Assembly (NCBI GenBank): GCA_942492065.1
Contig: CALODV010000008.1
Coordinates: 744,001-808,000 of the forward strand
Length of the DNA: 64,000 bases
Direction of reading: 5' to 3'
From: G963665815 sp942492065
GTDB lineage: Bacteria; Cloacimonadota; Cloacimonadia; Cloacimonadales; JAIOQZ01
This document shows positions 1 through 9,707 of this stretch, piece by piece. The translations under genes and the position numbers were made by a program. A model generated the notes under the pieces. It was not told where the DNA came from and searched no databases. It worked only from the letters and a program-made list of their open reading frames with translations. Every line of letters begins with the position of its first letter. The stretch's first letter is position 1.

Positions 1-2
1 AA

Positions 3-2168
3 TTATTCAGACGGTGGGTAAATATCAGTGGCTCAGAGTCAGAACTCAATTCTTTTGTCATTGTAATCATTTCTTTTCTATCACTAATTGTTCTTACAGC
101 AATTTTATTTTGGGTTGTAAAGCTTAGAAAGCAACTTCGTCTAAAGCTTGAAGAAGCTTCAGAAAGCAAATCTCGATATACTATGTACCTTGATAATGCA
201 CCGGTGGGAGTATTTCTTGTAAACAGGCTGGGAAAGTTTCTGGAAATAAATGCTGCCTTTGTGAAGATGACGGGGTTTTCCAGCGAATATCTGCTATCAC
301 GATCACTGTCGGATATATTCAGCATCGAGGAATATCAGAAATTTAACGAAAAACTATTCTCTATGGTATCCAGGGACCACACAGTGCTTACAGTTGGTTA
401 TGAACGTGCGGATGGAAAGACAAATTATTGGACAATAAATGCAACTACTGACCTGAATGATGAACTTCTCTGTTTTGCTATTGATATCACTGAGAATATT
501 GAACGCGAAAAGTTGATAGAAAACAGGTCATTAGAATTGATCCGTGAATATAGAAAAAGCGAAGAACAACGTCTGAATAATGTGAAGATATTGAATGAAC
601 TTAATGTTACTGCAGAAAATCTCAAACAGGAAGTAAGAGATAGAAAGAATATTGAATCAGCGCTTATTCAAAGTGAGGAGAAATTCAGGAAATTGGTAGA
701 GAATCTGGGTGAAGGTATCGCCCTCATAGACTCAAAAGGTGTATTTCACTTCACCAATCCCATGATGAAGGATATTTTTGGAACCGATGAAAGTTTGTTA
801 GAAAGATCTATCTTTGACTTTGTTCTGGAAAATGAGCATACTGCCTTTGCTTATCATTCAATATTCAATAAAACAGAAAAGATAAAAAGGTATAATCTAA
901 CTATTATAGCAGAGGATGGAACAGAAAAAATACTGAGTGTAGTATCATCTTACCATGGGATAAATGATTTCAGTGGGGACTCTAATTTGTATATTTTCAG
1001 CGATATTACAGAAATGATTGAAGAACAGGATGCAATGGTACACAGCAGTAAAATGGATGCTATAGGACAGCTTGCAGGTGGAGTTGCTCATGATTTTAAC
1101 AATATGCTGACGGGGATTATCGGTTCGGCTGATGTCTTAAAAAGACTGATGAAGGATGATGATTCGGAATCTGTTACATTTGTTGATCTTATTACGCAAA
1201 CCGCAGAAAGAGCATCCGAATTGACATCTAAATTATTGGCTTTCAGCAGAAAAGCCTCAATGGAAAAGATTTCTGTAAACATGAAAGATGTTTTGAATGA
1301 TACGAAGGTGATATTGAGTCGAAGTCTTGATAAAAAAACTAAAATTGATCTCCAAATGGGAGATAAAGACTTCTATGTAGATGGAGATTATACGCAATTA
1401 CAGAATGTTTTCATGAATCTGGGTATAAACTCCAGTCATGCGATGCCTGATGGGGGAGTGATCACATTTTCAATTGATAGTGTCACACTTGATGAAGAAT
1501 CTCGTAGTATGTTTATGTTTGAAATGGATGAGGGAAAATACCACAGGATTTGTGTGAGAGATACGGGGGTTGGTATCAGAGAAGAAAATCTGAAAAGAAT
1601 TTTTGAGCCCTTCTACACAACAAAAGACAAAAATAAAGGTACTGGACTTGGATTAGCTGCCGTATATGGTACTGTCCAGGAACATAACGGGGCAATTACC
1701 GTTCAGAGTGAACTTGGAAAAGGTACTGAGTTCTGTATTTACCTGCCGGCTACAGGCAAATTGGATCAGGACGACATTGAATCTTCAGATGTTGTTAAAG
1801 GCAGTGGAGGCATTCTTGTTATTGATGACGAAGAAGTAATTATTACTACATTCAGGATTATGCTGGAAGATTTAGGATATGATGTTTATGATTCTGAGTC
1901 TGGTCACGAGGGAATAAAAATCTATAAACTGATGAAAAATCAGATAGATCTTGTAATCCTTGATCTTGTTATGCCAGAAATGAGTGGCGAAGAAGTATTT
2001 GATGAAATTAAAAAAACAAATCCGGATGCAAAAATACTGATTACTTCAGGTTACAATAAAGACAAAGAATCAGAAACACATTTAGTGAAAGAAGCAGATG
2101 GTTTTCTCAGAAAACCATACAAAATAGCCAAGTTGAGCAAAATTATTTCTGAGATTTTGAAGAAGTAA
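3..2168 (+). CDS. Hybrid sensor histidine kinase (TM-PAS-PAS-HisKA-HATPase-REC), 5' end outside window
   Basis: The reading frame is open from base 3, so the gene begins upstream of the window. The first visible residues run into one transmembrane helix (about bases 50-120), then a linker and two PAS domains (about bases 183-500 and 660-1020). The kinase core has an H-box GGVAHDFNN with the phospho-accepting His at bases 1089-1091, followed by ATPase motifs DTGVGI and GTGLGL. A C-terminal receiver domain has its acceptor Asp in LDLVMPEMSG (codon near 1962). The lack of a DNA-binding output suggests phosphorelay to a separate partner. The missing N-terminus may be a periplasmic solute-binding-type sensor, but that is inference from the TM position. 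The tail overlaps the convergent cysteine desulfurase by 26 bp. Confidence 0.93.
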   Translation, partial: LFRRWVNISGSESELNSFVIVIISFLSLIVLTAILFWVVKLRKQLRLKLEEASESKSRYTMYLDNAPVGVFLVNRLGKFLEINAAFVKMTGFSSEYLLSRSLSDIFSIEEYQKFNEKLFSMVSRDHTVLTVGYERADGKTNYWTINATTDLNDELLCFAIDITENIEREKLIENRSLELIREYRKSEEQRLNNVKILNELNVTAENLKQEVRDRKNIESALIQSEEKFRKLVENLGEGIALIDSKGVFHFTNPMMKDIFGTDESLLERSIFDFVLENEHTAFAYHSIFNKTEKIKRYNLTIIAEDGTEKILSVVSSYHGINDFSGDSNLYIFSDITEMIEEQDAMVHSSKMDAIGQLAGGVAHDFNNMLTGIIGSADVLKRLMKDDDSESVTFVDLITQTAERASELTSKLLAFSRKASMEKISVNMKDVLNDTKVILSRSLDKKTKIDLQMGDKDFYVDGDYTQLQNVFMNLGINSSHAMPDGGVITFSIDSVTLDEESRSMFMFEMDEGKYHRICVRDTGVGIREENLKRIFEPFYTTKDKNKGTGLGLAAVYGTVQEHNGAITVQSELGKGTEFCIYLPATGKLDQDDIESSDVVKGSGGILVIDDEEVIITTFRIMLEDLGYDVYDSESGHEGIKIYKLMKNQIDLVILDLVMPEMSGEEVFDEIKKTNPDAKILITSGYNKDKESETHLVKEADGFLRKPYKIAKLSKIISEILKK

Positions 2169-3279
2169 CAGTATCAATCAGCTTTGTCACAGTATACTTA
2201 ATATCGTCCTCTGTTGTAAATAGCCCTGTGGAAAAGCGGATTGTCCCCATAGCATAATTGAGTTGAATTCCCATAGCTTTGAGTACGGAAGAAATCTCTG
2301 TAGATTTTGAATGACATGCTGATCCCGCAGATACTGATATCTCGGGAATTAAAGATATTATTTGTTGAGCATGTATACCATTGAAGCTTATACTTGCTGT
2401 GTTTGGAAGGCATAGATCAAGGTTGGAATTGATCCTGAAATCTAATTTATTAGCTCTTAACTGATTAACCAGCATGTTTCTGAGAACTGTGTAGTGCTTG
2501 ACATTCGATACAAAATTTTCAGCAGCGATTTCACAGGCTTTACCTAATCCAGCAATGTGAATGGTGTTTTCTGTCCCGGGACGTTTTCCATTCTCATGAC
2601 CAGCTCCATTAAGTAGATTTTGCAGAGTAAGCCCCTTTCTAACGTACAATGCTCCAATTCCTTTAGGAGCGTAAATTTTATGACCTGCTATCGAAAGCAT
2701 AGATATGCCAAGTTTGCTGACATCAACCGGAATCTTGCCCAAAGACTGTGCTGCATCTGTATGAAAACAAATATTATGTTCGACTGCAACAGCTGAGATA
2801 TCTTTTATTGGCTGAATACTGCCTGTTTCATTATTTGCATGCATAATCGTTATCAGTATAGTATTTTGCTTTATTGCTTCTTTGACACTTTTAACTGAAA
2901 CATAACCAAGATCATCTACCGGAAGGTAAGTGACATTATAACCTTCATTTTCTAATTGACGGCACACATTCATTATTGCCGGATGCTCCGTTTGAGAGGT
3001 GATGATATGATTACCTTTTTCCCGATTAGCATAGACGTAACCTTTTAAAGCATAATTATTTGATTCAGTTCCACCCGAAGTGAAGATAATTTCTTCCGGG
3101 CTGGCATTTATGCATTCAGCGACTGCTTGCCGTGCTTCATCAATGATTCTCTTAGCCTCAGTACCAAATTTGTGTGTGCTTGATGGGTTTCCGAAATAGT
3201 CCATTGCTTCAATAATACATTTTTTTACTTCAGGATGTAATGGAGTCGTTGCATTGTAATCAAGATATATGTTTTTCAT
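2143..3279 (-). CDS. nifS: Cysteine desulfurase, NifS/IscS family
   Basis: A PLP enzyme that takes sulfur from L-cysteine for Fe-S cluster or tRNA thiolation. Its 378 residues cover the full family length. Visible hallmarks are the N-terminal YLDYNATTPLHP, His99 in TEHPAIMN, Asp175 in HTDAAQ, the PLP-binding Lys201 in SIAGHKIYAPKG, RPGTEN, and the persulfide Cys322 in SAGSACHSKS. No IscU, IscR or MnmA gene is adjacent, so its sulfur acceptor cannot be read from context. It stands alone on the minus strand and converges on the kinase gene with overlapping stop regions. ATG start with an AAAGGTG-type ribosome site upstream. Confidence 0.95.
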   Translation of the reverse strand: MKNIYLDYNATTPLHPEVKKCIIEAMDYFGNPSSTHKFGTEAKRIIDEARQAVAECINASPEEIIFTSGGTESNNYALKGYVYANREKGNHIITSQTEHPAIMNVCRQLENEGYNVTYLPVDDLGYVSVKSVKEAIKQNTILITIMHANNETGSIQPIKDISAVAVEHNICFHTDAAQSLGKIPVDVSKLGISMLSIAGHKIYAPKGIGALYVRKGLTLQNLLNGAGHENGKRPGTENTIHIAGLGKACEIAAENFVSNVKHYTVLRNMLVNQLRANKLDFRINSNLDLCLPNTASISFNGIHAQQIISLIPEISVSAGSACHSKSTEISSVLKAMGIQLNYAMGTIRFSTGLFTTEDDIKYTVTKLIDTVTSSKSQK

Positions 3280-3476
3280 TTATCACCTTTCTGTTAATTA
3301 ATATGTGTGATTTAAGTACTAACCTGTTGATGCTTGTCAAATGGTTTTGATTTTTTCTGACAAGAGATAGGGAGAATATCTGTAAAAAAGGTGTTAAATG
3401 GCTATTATTCATTGACAATAAAACATAAAACTATTTTTAGATAATGAGATATTTTGTATAAAATCAAGGAAAATAT

Positions 3477-5390
3477 ATGAGAAATCTGTTACGTGTGTAC
3501 AGAATAATGTTAAAATACTGGGGCTTTCTTGTCGCCGGTCTAATTTTTATGATAGGATTTGCTGCCTTTAGCGGGGCAAGTATTACTGTTATCGTTCCTA
3601 TTATGGATAATATATTCAAGGTTCAGGATAAAAAAATTGAGCTTAGGACATACCAGGAATTCAAAAGTGAGTTGATTGCTGAAATAAAAGGTTATTATAG
3701 TTCTCTAGATGAAGATAGTTCCATGTTGAGTGCGGAAACACATAAGCCCGTAGTTAAAATGTTTGATAATATTATGAATAGAACCGACTCATATTTACTT
3801 CTTAAAATCATATCTGTGTTTGCTGTTATTCTGTTTTTATTAAAGAATTTGTTTTTTTATGGTAATAAAGTTATGTTTATTAACCTGCGAGGCAAAACAA
3901 TCAGAGATATCAGAAATCTGATGTTTGAGAATTATACAAGACAGACAATTGCTTTCTTCAATCAGAACAGAGTGGGGGATTCTCTTGTACGTATGGTTAA
4001 TGATGTAGAGCAGGTAAGTAATTACTATATCATAGCTGTGTTTGGTATTTTGAAAGATGTAATACTTGTTTTCGTTTATATTGCCATGGCAATAATGATA
4101 AACTGGAAGTTATTTCTAATAAGTATTACAGTTCTTCCTGTGTTTACTATTTGTATTAATTATTTGGGAAAGAAAATTAAAAAATATGCTCGGAAAGTCC
4201 AGAGTCAGTTTTCAAATATGTTCTCCGCAGTTGAAGAAGCATTGAACAGCATGAAGATTGTTAAAGCCTTCTCCAGGGAAGGTAGTGAAATCGCAAGAAT
4301 AAAAAAAATTAACAAGAATCACTTCAATTTCTGGAGAAAAGCCGAACTCTATACTGCGGTCAATTTTCCTCTTTCTGAAATCAATACTACTACCACCGGG
4401 ATTATTATGATTCTAATTGGTGGAAAAATGGTATTAGATCCTGAAAACAACTTTACATTTGGGCAGTTCTTTCTGTTTATCTCTGCGGTTTTTTCAATAT
4501 TGCATCCAATAAAGGTAATAGCAAAATCATACAATAATATTCAGAAAGCCAGTGTTTCACTTGAAAGAATCTCATGGGTTATGGATTTGAAACCTGAGAT
4601 ACTTGAGAAGGAAGATTCCCAGGAAATAACTGATTTCAATTCGTCAATTCTTCTTAAAGATGTATCTTTTGCATATGAAGAGAAAAAAGTTTTGAAGAAT
4701 ATAAACTTTGAATTTAAGAAAGGTGAAAAAATTGCACTTGTTGGAGGATCTGGTTCTGGGAAAACAACACTTGTCAATTTACTGCCAAGATTTTATGATA
4801 CTTCAGAAGGAAAAATTCTTATTGACGGTACACCGGTTGAAGATTTTAAAATCTCTTCATTAAGAAAACTTTTTGGTATCGTGACTCAGGAATCAATATT
4901 GTTCAGTGACTCTGTTTATAATAACATTGTTTATGGAGTTCATCAGAATGTTACTCTTGAGGAAGTAAAAAAAGCTGCTGAAATAGCTCATGCTGCTGAA
5001 TTTATTGATGACTTGCCTGATGGTTATGACACCATTTTGCATTCCCGGGGATCAAACTTTTCCGGTGGACAGAAACAGAGACTTTGTATTGCAAGAGCTA
5101 TTATAGGGAATCCGCCTATTCTGATTTTTGATGAAGCAACCAGTGCTCTTGATACAGAATCAGAAAAGAAGGTGCAGTTGGCAATAGAAGAAGCTACACA
5201 GAATAGAACAGTAATAATGATCGCTCACAGACTTTCAACAATCTTATCTTCAGATCGGATAGTTGTTATGGATAAAGGTGAAATAATCAGTGTAGGGTCG
5301 CACAAAGAGCTGCTTGCAACCTGCAGCAGATACCAACATTTATATAACTTGCAGTTCTCACAGGAACATGCCCGGGAAGTAAAAAAGTAA
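3477..5390 (+). CDS. MsbA-like ABC exporter (fused TMD-NBD half transporter)
   Basis: A 637-residue half transporter of the type that flips lipids, LPS precursors or drugs across the inner membrane as a homodimer. The N-terminal part has about six hydrophobic helices, with an enlarged hydrophilic loop after TM1 (about residues 45-105). The nucleotide-binding domain has Walker A GGSGSGKTT (about residues 423-431), Q-loop VTQES, signature SGGQ (about 529), Walker B ILIFDEATSALD and the switch His in AHRLST. The next gene, 14 bp downstream, is a glycosyltransferase, which favours an envelope glycolipid substrate; this is inference. It starts the run that continues to about 9.1 kb. Confidence 0.92.
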   Translation: MRNLLRVYRIMLKYWGFLVAGLIFMIGFAAFSGASITVIVPIMDNIFKVQDKKIELRTYQEFKSELIAEIKGYYSSLDEDSSMLSAETHKPVVKMFDNIMNRTDSYLLLKIISVFAVILFLLKNLFFYGNKVMFINLRGKTIRDIRNLMFENYTRQTIAFFNQNRVGDSLVRMVNDVEQVSNYYIIAVFGILKDVILVFVYIAMAIMINWKLFLISITVLPVFTICINYLGKKIKKYARKVQSQFSNMFSAVEEALNSMKIVKAFSREGSEIARIKKINKNHFNFWRKAELYTAVNFPLSEINTTTTGIIMILIGGKMVLDPENNFTFGQFFLFISAVFSILHPIKVIAKSYNNIQKASVSLERISWVMDLKPEILEKEDSQEITDFNSSILLKDVSFAYEEKKVLKNINFEFKKGEKIALVGGSGSGKTTLVNLLPRFYDTSEGKILIDGTPVEDFKISSLRKLFGIVTQESILFSDSVYNNIVYGVHQNVTLEEVKKAAEIAHAAEFIDDLPDGYDTILHSRGSNFSGGQKQRLCIARAIIGNPPILIFDEATSALDTESEKKVQLAIEEATQNRTVIMIAHRLSTILSSDRIVVMDKGEIISVGSHKELLATCSRYQHLYNLQFSQEHAREVKK

Positions 5391-5404
5391 TCTTAGGAGA
5401 TATA

Positions 5405-6352
5405 ATGAAAATTAGCGGTTTCTCAATGGTTAGAAATGGAAGTAAATTGTATTATCCGATTGTCGAATCGGTAAAATCGATATTACCTATTGTCGATGAG
5501 TTCGTCATAGCAATAGGGAAAGGGGATGAAGATGATACAACAAGAGAACTTATAGCCGGGATAAATGACCCTAAAGTTAAAATTATAGATACAGTTTGGG
5601 AAGAAAAGTACTTTAAAGGTGGGATAATAAATGCAATTCAGACTGATGTCGCTAAAGATGCCTGTTCCGGTGACTGGTTATTCTATCTTCAGGCTGATGA
5701 AGTCATTCATGAAAAGTATCTCCCAATAATAAAAAAGAGATGCGAAGAATTGGTTGACAATCAGGAAGTAGAAGGCTTATTGTTCAGATATAAGCACTTT
5801 TGGGGAGATTATGATCATTATCATGACGGACATGGTTGGTATCCCAATGAGATCAGAATAGTAAGAAACAGACCGGATATACATTCTTATCAATCAGCTC
5901 AGTCGTTCAGAAGATTTGATTTCTATGATAATCCTCGCCAGAAAGAGGGCACACATAAACTGAAAGTTGCCAGAGTAGAGGCTGAAGTTTTTCATTATGG
6001 TTGGGTAAGACCTCCTCATTACATGATGAACAAGAAGAAAGCTCTTGATACTGTTCATAAGGGTAAAAAACAGGTGCAGAAGAATTATAAACTTGCCCCG
6101 GGTGAGTTCGATTATGGTCCATTAAATTTATTAGGTAGATTTAAAGACACCCATCCTGCAGTGATGAAAGATATGATAAATGAGTTTAACTGGAAAGATA
6201 AGCTCCAATACTCAGGTTCACCGGATCCTACTAGAAAGAAACATAAACATGAGCGATTTAAATACAGACTGATTTCTTTTATTGAGAAATACCTGTTTGG
6301 TGGTAAGTATCTTGGTGAATTTAAAAACTACATAATGCTAAAAAATATCTGA
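5405..6352 (+). CDS. Glycosyltransferase family 2-like protein
   Basis: 315 residues, probably a cytoplasmic sugar transferase acting on an envelope glycan. The N-terminus has a GT-A pattern: a nucleotide-sugar binding start (ISGFSMVRNGSKLYYP), and an acidic motif at LQADEVIHE in the position of the metal-binding DxD. The C-terminal third is basic (RKKHKHERFKYR) and may lie on the membrane. An AGGAG ribosome site sits just ahead of the ATG. It lies 14 bp after the MsbA-like gene and 7 bp before rimO, so the three are probably cotranscribed. Donor and acceptor cannot be inferred. Confidence 0.85.
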   Translation: MKISGFSMVRNGSKLYYPIVESVKSILPIVDEFVIAIGKGDEDDTTRELIAGINDPKVKIIDTVWEEKYFKGGIINAIQTDVAKDACSGDWLFYLQADEVIHEKYLPIIKKRCEELVDNQEVEGLLFRYKHFWGDYDHYHDGHGWYPNEIRIVRNRPDIHSYQSAQSFRRFDFYDNPRQKEGTHKLKVARVEAEVFHYGWVRPPHYMMNKKKALDTVHKGKKQVQKNYKLAPGEFDYGPLNLLGRFKDTHPAVMKDMINEFNWKDKLQYSGSPDPTRKKHKHERFKYRLISFIEKYLFGGKYLGEFKNYIMLKNI

Positions 6353-6359
6353 GGAAAAT

Positions 6360-7634
6360 TTGAAAAAATATTATATTGAAAGCCTTGGTTGTCCTAAAAA
6401 TCTCGTGGATAGCGAAGTTATTAACGGAATAATGACTGCATCCGGTCTGGAAATTACTGCTGAACCTGATAATGCTGAGATCATAATTGTTAATACTTGT
6501 GCCTTCATCAATGAAGCAAAAGAGGAAACAATACTGACTATCTTTGAATTATTGGAATACAAAGAAACAGCTATATGCGAAACGTTTATTGTAACAGGTT
6601 GCTTTGTAAAGAGATATGAGGAAAATCTTAAAGAAGAAGTTGAAGAAATTGATTATATAGTTCCACTTAAGGATTTTGATAGATTTAAAGAGATCGTGAA
6701 CTTCAAACAAGAGGAATCAAAACGAAGATTATTGGGTAGTCAAGAAACTGCTTATCTCAGAATCAGTGATGGTTGTGAAAACTACTGCACATATTGTTCA
6801 ATTCCTGCGATAAGAGGAAAACTCAAAAGCGAGCCAGAGGATATTCTTATAGAAGAGGCTGAAAGGTTAGCTGCAGAAGGTGTGAAAGAGCTTATTATTA
6901 CTGCTCAGGATATCATGCAGTATGGGAAAGATCTAAACATTGAAAATGGTTTGATTAAGCTGCTTTCCAAATTGAATGATATTGACAGTCTTAAGTGGAT
7001 CAGGCTTATGTATATGCACCCTGCAAACATTCATCCGGAATTCTTCGAGCAAGTTTCTCGACTAAGTAAAGTTCTGCATTACTTTGATATACCTTTGCAG
7101 CATTGCAATAATGAGATTCTTGACTTGATGAATAGACGTATCAGCAAAGAACAGATTCTTGATATTATTCAGAATCTGAGATCAGTTATGCCGGATTCAG
7201 TCATTCGAACTACATTCATTGTTGGATTTCCCGGTGAGAAAAGAAAGTACTTCAATGAGTTAAAGACTTTTATTCAGGAAGTAAAGTTTGATAAAGTAGG
7301 TATTTTTGTATACTCGGAAGAAGAGGGGACACCTGCAGAGAATTTTGAAGGTGAGGTTACAAGAAGGACTGCTGAAAAGAGAAAAGATGAGTTAATGATG
7401 ATACAGCAGGATATTTCTTCTGAAAATCTTGAACGCTTTGTTGGTAGAACAATTGAGGTTTTGATTGAACAGAAAGATGATGGAGAATTCAAATATATTG
7501 GAAGATCAGAATATGATGCTCCAGAAATAGATGGACTTGTTTATATTTTAGATGGTAACGCTCAAATTGGTGATATTGTAAATGTTCGCATTGAAGAATC
7601 ATGGAACTATGACCTAGCGGGAAGAATTGTATAA
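6360..7634 (+). CDS. rimO: Ribosomal protein S12 (Asp) methylthiotransferase RimO
   Basis: A radical-SAM enzyme that methylthiolates an aspartate of ribosomal protein S12. The RimO-specific N-terminus SLGCPKNLVDSE separates it from MiaB. Three UPF0004 cysteines (C11, C47, C81) hold the auxiliary cluster; the radical-SAM cluster uses C139, C143 and C146 in CENYCTYC. A C-terminal TRAM-like region follows (about residues 360-424). The start is TTG at 6360, preceded by GAGG that overlaps the stop of the upstream gene; it gives the canonical family N-terminus. The stop overlaps the next ATG by one base (TAATG), indicating translational coupling. Confidence 0.97.
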   Translation: MKKYYIESLGCPKNLVDSEVINGIMTASGLEITAEPDNAEIIIVNTCAFINEAKEETILTIFELLEYKETAICETFIVTGCFVKRYEENLKEEVEEIDYIVPLKDFDRFKEIVNFKQEESKRRLLGSQETAYLRISDGCENYCTYCSIPAIRGKLKSEPEDILIEEAERLAAEGVKELIITAQDIMQYGKDLNIENGLIKLLSKLNDIDSLKWIRLMYMHPANIHPEFFEQVSRLSKVLHYFDIPLQHCNNEILDLMNRRISKEQILDIIQNLRSVMPDSVIRTTFIVGFPGEKRKYFNELKTFIQEVKFDKVGIFVYSEEEGTPAENFEGEVTRRTAEKRKDELMMIQQDISSENLERFVGRTIEVLIEQKDDGEFKYIGRSEYDAPEIDGLVYILDGNAQIGDIVNVRIEESWNYDLAGRIV

Positions 7635-8779
7635 TGATGATTAAAAAGATAAGATTTGCAGGACTAAACATTTGTATGCTATGTTGTATAACTCTTATGA
7701 TTTCCGGATGTTTTCTCTTTAAAGAAGAGAAAAAACCGTTAAGAATTGGGGTTGTAATTTCTCAGACATTTGATGATGAATGTGAGTTCTTAGAGGGATT
7801 CGATATTGGTGTTTCAGAATACTATAAGAATCCCATTAACACCGAGATTATAGCTATAAAGGCTGTTGCTCCAGATACTTTAAGGCTTCACAATGTACTA
7901 GACAGTTTAATTCTTGGAGAAAAAGTAGATTTGTTATATGGTTTTGATAAATTATGGATGCTGGAGGAAACAGCATTTTACACTCGAAAAAAAAACGTAC
8001 CAATATTTACTCCCTGGATTGTGGAACCCTTCCGGAGAACTGCTGACTTTCCAAATGTGTTTTATTGTAAGCTTTCCAGAGCATCACTGACAAATGCCCT
8101 GGCTGAGTACGCAGTAGATCGAAGTAATAGTTGGGCATTTATTGAAGAAAATGTCCCGGAGATTTCAAGATCAGGGAATTTATTTGTGTCTCGATTCACT
8201 CAATTCGGTGGTGCAGTACTACTAAGAGAAGATGTCCGGGATAATGAGCTTGATAGTTATTCATTAAAGAGAAAGTATAATATTGTAGCAAATAAACCCG
8301 ATAATTACTATGTGGCAGTCTCAAAAGACAAATTAGAAAGTACAATAAGAGATCTTAACAATCTTTTAAACCAAAATCTACCAATTTATTGCGATACAAA
8401 ACTTGACTTTAGAGATATGATCACACTGTCAAAATTATATCAAGGACAGATATTCTTCTATAGCTACATGAATCTTACTGAGGTTGGTAATGAAAATACC
8501 AAAGTATTCGAACAAAAGTATTTAAGGACTTGTGGTCATGCTTTAGCTAGTGATACTCCTGCTGTTGAATATGATTTTGTAAAGTTTGTTATGAGAGCTC
8601 ATAGAGCAGATGGTGACAATTTAAGGGTCAAACTTGCTAATACCACCTATAATGGGATTAGCGGTAAATTCAGAATTGATAGCAAGGATAATGTTGTCAT
8701 GCGTGATATAGGTATACTTGAAATGATTAATGGAAGAGTTGAAAACTTCATGTTTCTGACTCCACAAACAGTAAATTAA
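7634..8779 (+). CDS. Lipoprotein with type-1 periplasmic binding (LivJ-like) fold
   Basis: 381 residues with a signal peptide and lipobox ISGC, putting the lipidated Cys at residue 26. The mature part begins KKPLRIGVVISQ, typical of branched-chain-amino-acid receptor (type 1) binding proteins. It ends with YNGISGKFRIDSKDN, matching the late GxxGxxxFDxxG element of that fold. No permease or ATPase gene is nearby, so it may be a sensor or orphan binding lipoprotein rather than a transporter component. It is translationally coupled to rimO by a one-base overlap. Ligand unknown. Confidence 0.75.
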   Translation: MMIKKIRFAGLNICMLCCITLMISGCFLFKEEKKPLRIGVVISQTFDDECEFLEGFDIGVSEYYKNPINTEIIAIKAVAPDTLRLHNVLDSLILGEKVDLLYGFDKLWMLEETAFYTRKKNVPIFTPWIVEPFRRTADFPNVFYCKLSRASLTNALAEYAVDRSNSWAFIEENVPEISRSGNLFVSRFTQFGGAVLLREDVRDNELDSYSLKRKYNIVANKPDNYYVAVSKDKLESTIRDLNNLLNQNLPIYCDTKLDFRDMITLSKLYQGQIFFYSYMNLTEVGNENTKVFEQKYLRTCGHALASDTPAVEYDFVKFVMRAHRADGDNLRVKLANTTYNGISGKFRIDSKDNVVMRDIGILEMINGRVENFMFLTPQTVN

Positions 8780-8792
8780 ATCAGGAGTAATT

Positions 8793-9077
8793 ATGATTGA
8801 GTTGATAATCATTTTAGCTGTTGCAATGACATTAGCTATAATAAGTCTATCATTTATTGTAATTTTTTTTAAGGTTTCTCTTGCTATTGCAGGATGTCTT
8901 ATCCGTTTAATTATGGGATTGATTATATTTCCTGTAATATTAATTGGAGTTCTCATGTTGATCGCCAGCAACTTTATTGGCCTGTCTTTTATTGTCGGTG
9001 CAATTGTGCTGATTGTCATATTTGCAAAAATATTCAAAGCTGCACTAAAATGGGCAACAAAGAACTCCAATCAATAA
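8793..9077 (+). CDS. Small hydrophobic membrane protein, unknown function
   Basis: 94 residues, almost entirely hydrophobic, with about three membrane segments (residues 2-27, 32-58, 60-82) and a short basic tail (KAALKWATKNSNQ). CAGGAG precedes the ATG at good spacing. It is the last gene of the rightward run beginning with the MsbA-like exporter. I recognise no family; the size and composition would also fit a holin-like or small envelope-stress protein, but nothing here shows that. Confidence 0.7.
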   Translation: MIELIIILAVAMTLAIISLSFIVIFFKVSLAIAGCLIRLIMGLIIFPVILIGVLMLIASNFIGLSFIVGAIVLIVIFAKIFKAALKWATKNSNQ

Positions 9078-9090
9078 AATCTGCATTTAA

Positions 9091-9564
9091 TTAGTTACTG
9101 AAATTAAATATAATGAATGCCGGTAAGAATCCATTGTTCTCAATTATATTTATAATCCCAATTTGAGCACCCGTAATTGAGCTGGCATAGTTTATCAGTC
9201 CGACTTGCAGACCAAGCATATTTTCTGCATAATTTGCAGGACCAAACTGTACTCCTTCCATATTGGCGGTATAATTCAAGCCTTCAGAAAGTTGAAAACC
9301 TGAATAACTTCCTGATACCATGTTAAGAAGTCCCCATTGAAAACCTGTTGAATTCCCATTGTCTAATTGATTAAAAAAGCCAAGATCAATACCTGTAAGA
9401 CTGTGGTTCTTACCATAAATGTTAAGTCTTACTCCTCTTATGTCTGCCGATTCAGGATGCAGCTGTACAGGATTAAATAAAGATAACTGAATGCTTTCGG
9501 TATCGCTGTACAATATTCCTGAGATGCACGCAATAAGTAGTGTTAATAAAATAATTTTTTTCAT
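9091..9564 (-). CDS. Secreted surface-repeat protein (LA_2272-like)
   Basis: 157 residues from ATG 9564, which is preceded by GGAGG and starts a clean signal peptide (MKKIILLTLLIACISG). A longer in-frame extension upstream lacks a ribosome site and is rejected. The mature part repeats a motif of about 16-20 residues: GFFNQLDN, GFQWGLLNMVSG, GVQFGPANYAEN, GLQVGLINYASS, GAQIGIINIIEN. This matches the LA_2272-type surface repeat family seen in outer-membrane proteins. Function unknown; a beta-rich outer-membrane location is inferred. Confidence 0.75.
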   Translation of the reverse strand: MKKIILLTLLIACISGILYSDTESIQLSLFNPVQLHPESADIRGVRLNIYGKNHSLTGIDLGFFNQLDNGNSTGFQWGLLNMVSGSYSGFQLSEGLNYTANMEGVQFGPANYAENMLGLQVGLINYASSITGAQIGIINIIENNGFLPAFIIFNFSN

Positions 9565-9650
9565 TCTATACCTCCAACTGAAAATATACATCTTTATTTT
9601 TGCAAACCAATCAAATTGTTCAATTAAATGTGACAAGTCAATAAAATTGC

Positions 9651-9685
9651 AAAAGCACCTGAACACATAGTACTCAGATGCTTTT
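9651..9685 (-). terminator. Hairpin terminator downstream of arsC
   Basis: A 12-bp stem (9651-9662 with 9674-9685, one mismatch) and an 11-base loop. Its outer arms are AAAAGCA/TGCTTTT, so on the minus strand the stem ends in a T-run just after the arsC stop. Confidence 0.6.
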
Positions 9686-9707
9686 ATATATTGATTTAAG
9701 TTATTTG

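Noticed and set aside
8621..9070. 149-residue leftward ORF over the small membrane protein
   Set aside because: Overlaps two better-supported rightward genes with good ribosome sites.
9565..9666. N-terminal extension of the surface-repeat protein
   Set aside because: No ribosome site; the downstream ATG has GGAGG and begins a clean signal peptide.
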